The translations under genes and the position numbers were made by a program. A stretch of 42,570 bases of DNA, taken from Actinacidiphila rubida. Its GTDB lineage: Bacteria > Actinomycetota > Actinomycetes > Streptomycetales > Streptomycetaceae. The stretch spans positions 1-42,570 of the forward strand of contig NZ_FODD01000055.1 in the NCBI RefSeq assembly GCF_900110255.1, written 5' to 3'. Shown here piece after piece: positions 38,788 through 42,570 of this stretch (the stretch's first letter is position 1; each line of letters begins with the position of its first letter). Under the pieces are notes generated by a model, which was not told where the DNA came from, did not search any database, and was given only the letters and a program-made list of their open reading frames with translations.

Positions 38788-41166
38788 ATGTCCGACGCCG
38801 ATGCACCCGCCCTGCTCTCCGACGACGAGGTACGGGCGCTGGACGCGCACTGGCGTGCCGCCAACTACCTCGCGGTCGGCCAGATCTACCTGCTGTCCAA
38901 CCCGCTCCTGACCGAGCCGCTGCGGCCCGAGCACGTCAAGCCGCGCCTGCTCGGCCACTGGGGCACGTCACCCGGCCTCAACCTCGTCCACACCCACCTC
39001 AACCGGGTGATCCAGGCCCGGGACCTCGACGCCATCTGCGTGTGGGGCCCCGGTCACGGCGGACCGGCGGTGGTGGCGAACTCCTGGCTCGAGGGCAGCT
39101 ACACGGAGACCTACCCGGACATCACCCGCGACGCCGAGGGCATGGGCAAGCTCTTCAAGCAGTTCTCGTTCCCCGGCGGCGTCCCGTCGCACGTGGCCCC
39201 CGAGACGCCCGGCTCGATCCACGAGGGCGGCGAGCTCGGATACGCCCTCTCGCACGCCTACGGCGCCGCGTTCGACAACCCCGATCTCGTCGTGGCCTGC
39301 GTCATCGGTGACGGGGAAGCCGAAACCGGGCCGCTGGCCGCCTCCTGGCACGGCAACAAGTTCCTCGACCCCGTCAACGACGGCGCCGTGCTGCCGATCC
39401 TGCACCTCAACGGCTACAAGATCGCCAACCCCACCGTTCTCGCCCGCCTCGCCGAGGGCGAACTCGACGATCTATTGCGCGGATACGGCTACGACCCCCT
39501 GCACGTCACCGGTGACGATCCCCTTCAGGTCCACCAGGCCATGGCCGCGGCCATGGACACCGCCCTCGACCGCATCGCCGCCTTCCAGCACGCCGCACGC
39601 GACAAGGGCGCCACCGAGCGGCCGCGCTGGCCCATGATCGTGCTGCGGACGCCCAAGGGCTGGACGGGTCCCGCCACCGTGGACGGGCTGCCGGTCGAGG
39701 GGACGTGGCGGGCGCACCAGGTCCCGCTCCCCGAAGTCCGCACCAACCCGGCCCACTTGCGGCAGCTGGAGGAGTGGCTGCAGTCCTACCGCCCGCAGGA
39801 GCTCTTCGACACCGGAGGACACCCGCGCGAGCAGGTGCTGTCCGCCGTCCCCGGCGGCACGCGCCGCCTCGGCAGCAACCCGCACACCAACGGCGGCCTG
39901 CTGCTGCGCGAGTTGCCCATGCCCGACCTCGACCGGTTCGCCGTGCCCGTCGACAAGCCCGGGGCCACCCTCCACGAACCCACCCGCGTACTGGGGCAGT
40001 TCCTCGAGCAGATCATGGTCAACACCGCCGAACGCAGGGACTTCCGGCTCGTCGGCCCCGACGAGACCGCGTCCAACCGCCTGCAGGCCGTCTACGACGC
40101 CACCGGCAAGGCATGGCAGGCCCGAACCCTGCCCGTCGACGAGCACCTCGACCCGCACGGCCGGGTCATGGAGATCCTCTCCGAACACACCTGCCAGGGC
40201 TGGCTTGAGGGCTACCTGCTCACCGGCAGGCACGGGCTGTTCTCCTGCTACGAGGCGTTCGTGCACATCGTCGACTCGATGGTCAACCAGCACATCAAGT
40301 GGCTGCGCACCACCCGGCAGCTTTCCTGGCGCCGCCCGATCGCCTCCCTCAACTACCTGCTCACCTCGCACGTGTGGCGCCAGGACCACAACGGCTTCTC
40401 CCATCAGGACCCCGGCTTCATCGACCACATCCTCAACAAGTCGCCCGAGGCCGTGCGCGTCTATCTGCCGCCGGACGCCAACACCCTGCTGTCCACGGCC
40501 GATCACGTGCTGCGGTCCAAGGACTACGTCAACGTCATCGTCGCCGGCAAGCAACCCTGCTTCGACTGGCTGGACATGGACGGCGCCCGGGCCCACTGCG
40601 CCCGCGGCGCCGGCATCTGGGCGTGGGCGGGCACGGAGGACGGCACCCGTGAACCCGACGTGGTCCTCGCCTGCGCCGGCGACGTCCCCACCCTGGAGAT
40701 CCTGGCCGCCGCCCAGTTGCTCCGCCGCCACCTGCCGCAGCTGTCCGTGCGCGTCGTGAACGTCGTCGACCTCGCCCGGCTGCTCCCCAAGGACGAGCAC
40801 CCGCACGGCATGCCCGACCCCGAGTACGACGCCCTGTTCACCCACGACAAGCCGGTGATCTTCGCCTACCACGGCTATCCGTGGCTCATCCACCGCCTGG
40901 CCTACCGCCGCACCAACCACTCCGAACTCCATGTGCGCGGCTACAAGGAGATCGGCACCACCACCACGCCGTTCGACATGGTGGTCCGCAACGACCTCGA
41001 CCGCTACCGGCTCGTGATGGACGTCATCGACCGGGTCCCCGGCCTCGCCGTCTCGGCCGCCCCCGTGCGGCAGATGATGCAGGACGCCCGCCAGCGCCAC
41101 CACGACTGGATCCGCGTCCAGGGCACCGACCTCCCCGAAGTCGCCGACTGGGCCTGGCAGCGCTGA
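38788..41166 (+). CDS. xfp: Phosphoketolase (xylulose-5-P/fructose-6-P)
   Basis: A 792-residue thiamine-diphosphate enzyme that splits xylulose 5-phosphate (and often fructose 6-phosphate) with phosphate to acetyl phosphate plus a triose or tetrose phosphate. It has the full family length. Motifs: the early WRAANYLAVGQIYLLSNPLL, LLGHWGTSPGLNLVHTHLNR, GPGHGGPAVVANSWLEGSYT, the TPP site GDGEAETGPLAASWHGNKFL, and late YEAFVHIVDSMVNQHIKWLR. I choose ATG at 38788, with GGAG 6 bases upstream, over the ATG at 38761. No acetate kinase gene lies within the window. It gives a carbon-saving route to acetyl phosphate. Confidence 0.96.
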   Translation: MSDADAPALLSDDEVRALDAHWRAANYLAVGQIYLLSNPLLTEPLRPEHVKPRLLGHWGTSPGLNLVHTHLNRVIQARDLDAICVWGPGHGGPAVVANSWLEGSYTETYPDITRDAEGMGKLFKQFSFPGGVPSHVAPETPGSIHEGGELGYALSHAYGAAFDNPDLVVACVIGDGEAETGPLAASWHGNKFLDPVNDGAVLPILHLNGYKIANPTVLARLAEGELDDLLRGYGYDPLHVTGDDPLQVHQAMAAAMDTALDRIAAFQHAARDKGATERPRWPMIVLRTPKGWTGPATVDGLPVEGTWRAHQVPLPEVRTNPAHLRQLEEWLQSYRPQELFDTGGHPREQVLSAVPGGTRRLGSNPHTNGGLLLRELPMPDLDRFAVPVDKPGATLHEPTRVLGQFLEQIMVNTAERRDFRLVGPDETASNRLQAVYDATGKAWQARTLPVDEHLDPHGRVMEILSEHTCQGWLEGYLLTGRHGLFSCYEAFVHIVDSMVNQHIKWLRTTRQLSWRRPIASLNYLLTSHVWRQDHNGFSHQDPGFIDHILNKSPEAVRVYLPPDANTLLSTADHVLRSKDYVNVIVAGKQPCFDWLDMDGARAHCARGAGIWAWAGTEDGTREPDVVLACAGDVPTLEILAAAQLLRRHLPQLSVRVVNVVDLARLLPKDEHPHGMPDPEYDALFTHDKPVIFAYHGYPWLIHRLAYRRTNHSELHVRGYKEIGTTTTPFDMVVRNDLDRYRLVMDVIDRVPGLAVSAAPVRQMMQDARQRHHDWIRVQGTDLPEVADWAWQR

Positions 41167-41199
41167 GGAAACCGCATGCCCGCCCGGGCACCGTTGTCC

Positions 41200-41205
41200 T
41201 ACGCT
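41200..41205 (+). promoter_or_regulatory. -10 box TACGCT of leaderless small gene
   Basis: TACGCT ends 6 bases before the GTG at 41212, which decides this start over the ATG at 41176; no ribosome binding site is present. Confidence 0.55.
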
Positions 41206-41211
41206 CCGGGC

Positions 41212-41547
41212 GTGAGCCTGACGGACCTCAGCTTCGGCTTTCGCGACGAGTCGCAGCGCCGGCGTGTCCAGGCGGTCGTCCACGACCGCCTGGCCGACGA
41301 CCGGGACCAGCAGGAGTGCCGCTGTCTCATGCGGTTCTGGTGGCAACTCTCCATGCGCTACAGCGAGGTCACCGCCGAGCAGCTCGCCGCGAACGTCAGC
41401 CGGGCGAAACTCGACACGATCGAGGCGCTCATCCAGGCCATCCGCACGTCGCACGCCGCGATCGACGCCTGGGTCACCGACGCGGAGAGGGCCTTCGGTC
41501 TCATCGACGACCGCGGCTTCTGGGCCGCTCTGGAACGCGACTTCTGA
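41212..41547 (+). CDS. Small helical protein of unknown function
   Basis: A 111-residue, probably all-helical cytosolic protein with no signal peptide. It starts MSLTDLSFGFRDESQRRRVQ and continues with an acidic, Arg-rich segment, then CRCLMRFWWQLSMRYSEVTA and IDDRGFWAALERDF at the end. There is a Cys-x-Cys pair. GTG at 41212 is favoured by the TACGCT box; a start at 41176 adds 12 residues of non-conserved-looking sequence. It follows the phosphoketolase by 45 bases but has its own promoter. I do not recognise a family. Confidence 0.65.
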   Translation: MSLTDLSFGFRDESQRRRVQAVVHDRLADDRDQQECRCLMRFWWQLSMRYSEVTAEQLAANVSRAKLDTIEALIQAIRTSHAAIDAWVTDAERAFGLIDDRGFWAALERDF

Positions 41548-41646
41548 CGTCCGGCCGGTCCGTCCCGCGGGCACCGGTGTCACGGCGGGGGCGGTTGCCT
41601 CGTCTTCTGAGATGACGGGGAATCGGCAGCTGTGAGGAGTTTTGCG

Positions 41647-42126
41647 GTGGAACCGCGTTTGAGTTTTTCCGGAAGTGCCGTCGCGTCGCAAGCGATCCGC
41701 CACCTGGGGGCCGCGAGCAAGGCGGTGTTCGACAGCACGTCGGTGCCGAAGGCGACGCAGGACATGGTGCTGCTGCGCGCGAGCCAGATCAACGGCTGCG
41801 GCTTCTGCACCGACATGCACACCAAGGACCTCGCCCACGCGGGGGAGAGCGCGGTGCGCATCAACCTCGTCGCCGCATGGCGGGAGTCGACCGTCTTCAC
41901 CGACGCGGAGCGCGCCGCACTGGAACTCACCGAAGAGGGCACGCGCATCGCCGACGCCGCGGGGGGCGTTCCCGACGAGGTGTGGGAGCGGGCCGCCAAA
42001 CACTACGAGCAGGAGGACCTCGCCGCCCTCGTCTGCCTGATCTCGCTGATCAACGCGTCCAACCGCCTGTGCGTCATCACCCGCCAGCCCGGCGGCTCCT
42101 ACCAGCCGGCCGGCCGGCAGGGTTAG
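41647..42126 (+). CDS. AhpD/carboxymuconolactone-decarboxylase-like protein
   Basis: A 159-residue protein of the CMD/AhpD superfamily. The active-site segment reads LLRASQINGCGFCTDMHTKD, with the redox CxxC and a following His, as in AhpD-like peroxidases. The rest is helical (AERAALELTEEGTRIADAAG). GTG at 41647 is chosen because GAGGAG lies 7 bases upstream; the GTG at 41632 would place that site inside the gene. It probably acts as a thiol peroxidase or reductase partner. A strong hairpin with a T-run follows. Confidence 0.9.
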   Translation: MEPRLSFSGSAVASQAIRHLGAASKAVFDSTSVPKATQDMVLLRASQINGCGFCTDMHTKDLAHAGESAVRINLVAAWRESTVFTDAERAALELTEEGTRIADAAGGVPDEVWERAAKHYEQEDLAALVCLISLINASNRLCVITRQPGGSYQPAGRQG

Positions 42127-42175
42127 CCGCCGCGGACTGGCGCCGCGTCGTCAGTTCGTCAGCACCGTTCGTCCC

Positions 42176-42206
42176 AAGCCCCGGGCCCTGTCGGCTCGGG
42201 GCTTTT
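42176..42206 (+). terminator. Intrinsic terminator with T-run
   Basis: AAGCCCCGGGCC pairs with GGCTCGGGGCTT (12 bp with one G-U pair, 5-base loop CTGTC) and runs into TTTT, the classic form, 50 bases after the CMD gene stop. Confidence 0.85.
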
Positions 42207-42217
42207 GCTGTACCCCG

Positions 42218-42570
42218 TCAGTCTTTGTGTGGGGTTCCGAGGTAGTGGGTGAGGGTTTGGGTGAGGTGGGTGGGGTTGGTGCCGGTGTAGGCGATGTAGC
42301 CGTCGGGGCGGATGAGGATGGTGTGGTTGGTGTGGGGGTTGGGGGTGTGGGGGGTGGTGTTGAGGGTGCCGGTGATGGTGGTGAGGTGGTGGTGGTAGCC
42401 GTGGGTGGTGGTGGGGAGGTGGGTGTTGGTGGTGTGGGGGGTGGTGGTGTGGTTGATGAGGAGGGTTTTGGCGGGGTGGCTGACGGTTCCGGCGATGTGT
42501 TTGGCGACGGTGGGGAGGGTGAGGAGTTCGGTGTAGAGGTCGCGGAGGGGTTGGGTGGTGTGGTTGCCGA
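42218..42570 (-). CDS. Partial FAD-dependent monooxygenase, Thr/His-rich C-terminus
   Basis: The last 117 codons of a gene entering from the right edge, ending at 42218; I translated it by hand. Recognisable parts are DLYTELLTLPTVAKHIAG and TILIRPDGYIAYTGTN followed by LTQTLTHYLGTPHKD and stop. The LIRPDGYIA segment fits the C-terminal thioredoxin-like domain of aromatic-ring FAD monooxygenases (PgaE/rifampin-hydroxylase type). Between these lie runs of Thr, His, Pro and Asn. Almost every Thr is ACC and every His CAC, so the coding strand is C/A-rich and the plus strand is nearly only G and T. This differs from every other gene here and suggests strong mutational bias or foreign origin. Confidence 0.72.
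   Translation of the reverse strand, partial: GNHTTQPLRDLYTELLTLPTVAKHIAGTVSHPAKTLLINHTTTPHTTNTHLPTTTHGYHHHLTTITGTLNTTPHTPNPHTNHTILIRPDGYIAYTGTNPTHLTQTLTHYLGTPHKD

Noticed and set aside
41619..41641. SigR-type promoter GGAAT...GTT upstream of the AhpD-like gene
   Set aside because: The spacer is only 15 bases, not about 18, and it would place the start inside or after the ribosome binding site.
39472..42003. An 843-residue minus-strand frame opposite the phosphoketolase
   Set aside because: It is an antisense shadow caused by GC bias; it has no domain and covers well-supported plus-strand genes.

Overview
The window looks like chromosomal DNA of a Streptomyces or close relative. It is very GC-rich, starts are often GTG, promoters read TAnnnT, many genes seem to be transcribed from the start codon itself, long antisense shadow ORFs are common, and many proteins are exported by Sec or Tat. 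Two genes carry the rare TTA leucine codon. I see no rRNA, tRNA, insertion sequence, phage gene or CRISPR array.

Layout: 0.4-8.6 kb holds single housekeeping or accessory enzymes: HD hydrolase, MNT-type nucleotidyltransferase, histidine phosphatase, HIT protein, a TetR/SDR divergent pair with two clear operators, an FGE-like protein, a methyltransferase, an isochorismatase-like hydrolase and a secreted PL7 alginate lyase. 8.85-11.75 kb is an ECF42-type sigma factor unit (YCII/DGPF protein, sigma factor with C-terminal helical domain, DUF1579-like protein, PPOX protein) behind a promoter matching the reported ECF42 signature. 11.8-12.96 kb is a PadR regulator divergent from a small beta-rich protein.

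13.0-23.4 kb is a carbohydrate-uptake and hydrolysis locus: an ABC importer (two permeases and a binding lipoprotein), a LacI regulator, a cytoplasmic GH2 enzyme, an exported protein of unknown function and an exported GH31 enzyme. Near-identical palindromes sit at both promoters flanking the LacI gene, so importer and GH2 gene are probably controlled together: extracellular hydrolysis, import, then intracellular hydrolysis.

23.7-34.3 kb is rich in exported proteins: PLD-like protein, Tat-exported CehA/PHP metallohydrolase, two tiny Cys-pair proteins, a multidomain phosphoesterase and a ricin-B lectin. Between them lie a HAD phosphatase, an APH-like kinase, a MATE transporter and a universal stress protein. 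Two gene remnants occur (DUF1963-like at 3.3 kb, LamG-like at 30.6 kb).

34.6-42.6 kb holds a large membrane protein with a TTA third codon, a methyltransferase, an SRPBCC protein, a full-length phosphoketolase, a small unknown protein, an AhpD/CMD-like protein, and at the edge the C-terminal end of a probable FAD monooxygenase with an extreme Thr/His-rich composition. I found no clearly new multi-gene system. The most unusual signals are the window-end composition anomaly, the TTA codons, the 28-bp repeats forming a gene's end, and the well-resolved regulatory sites.
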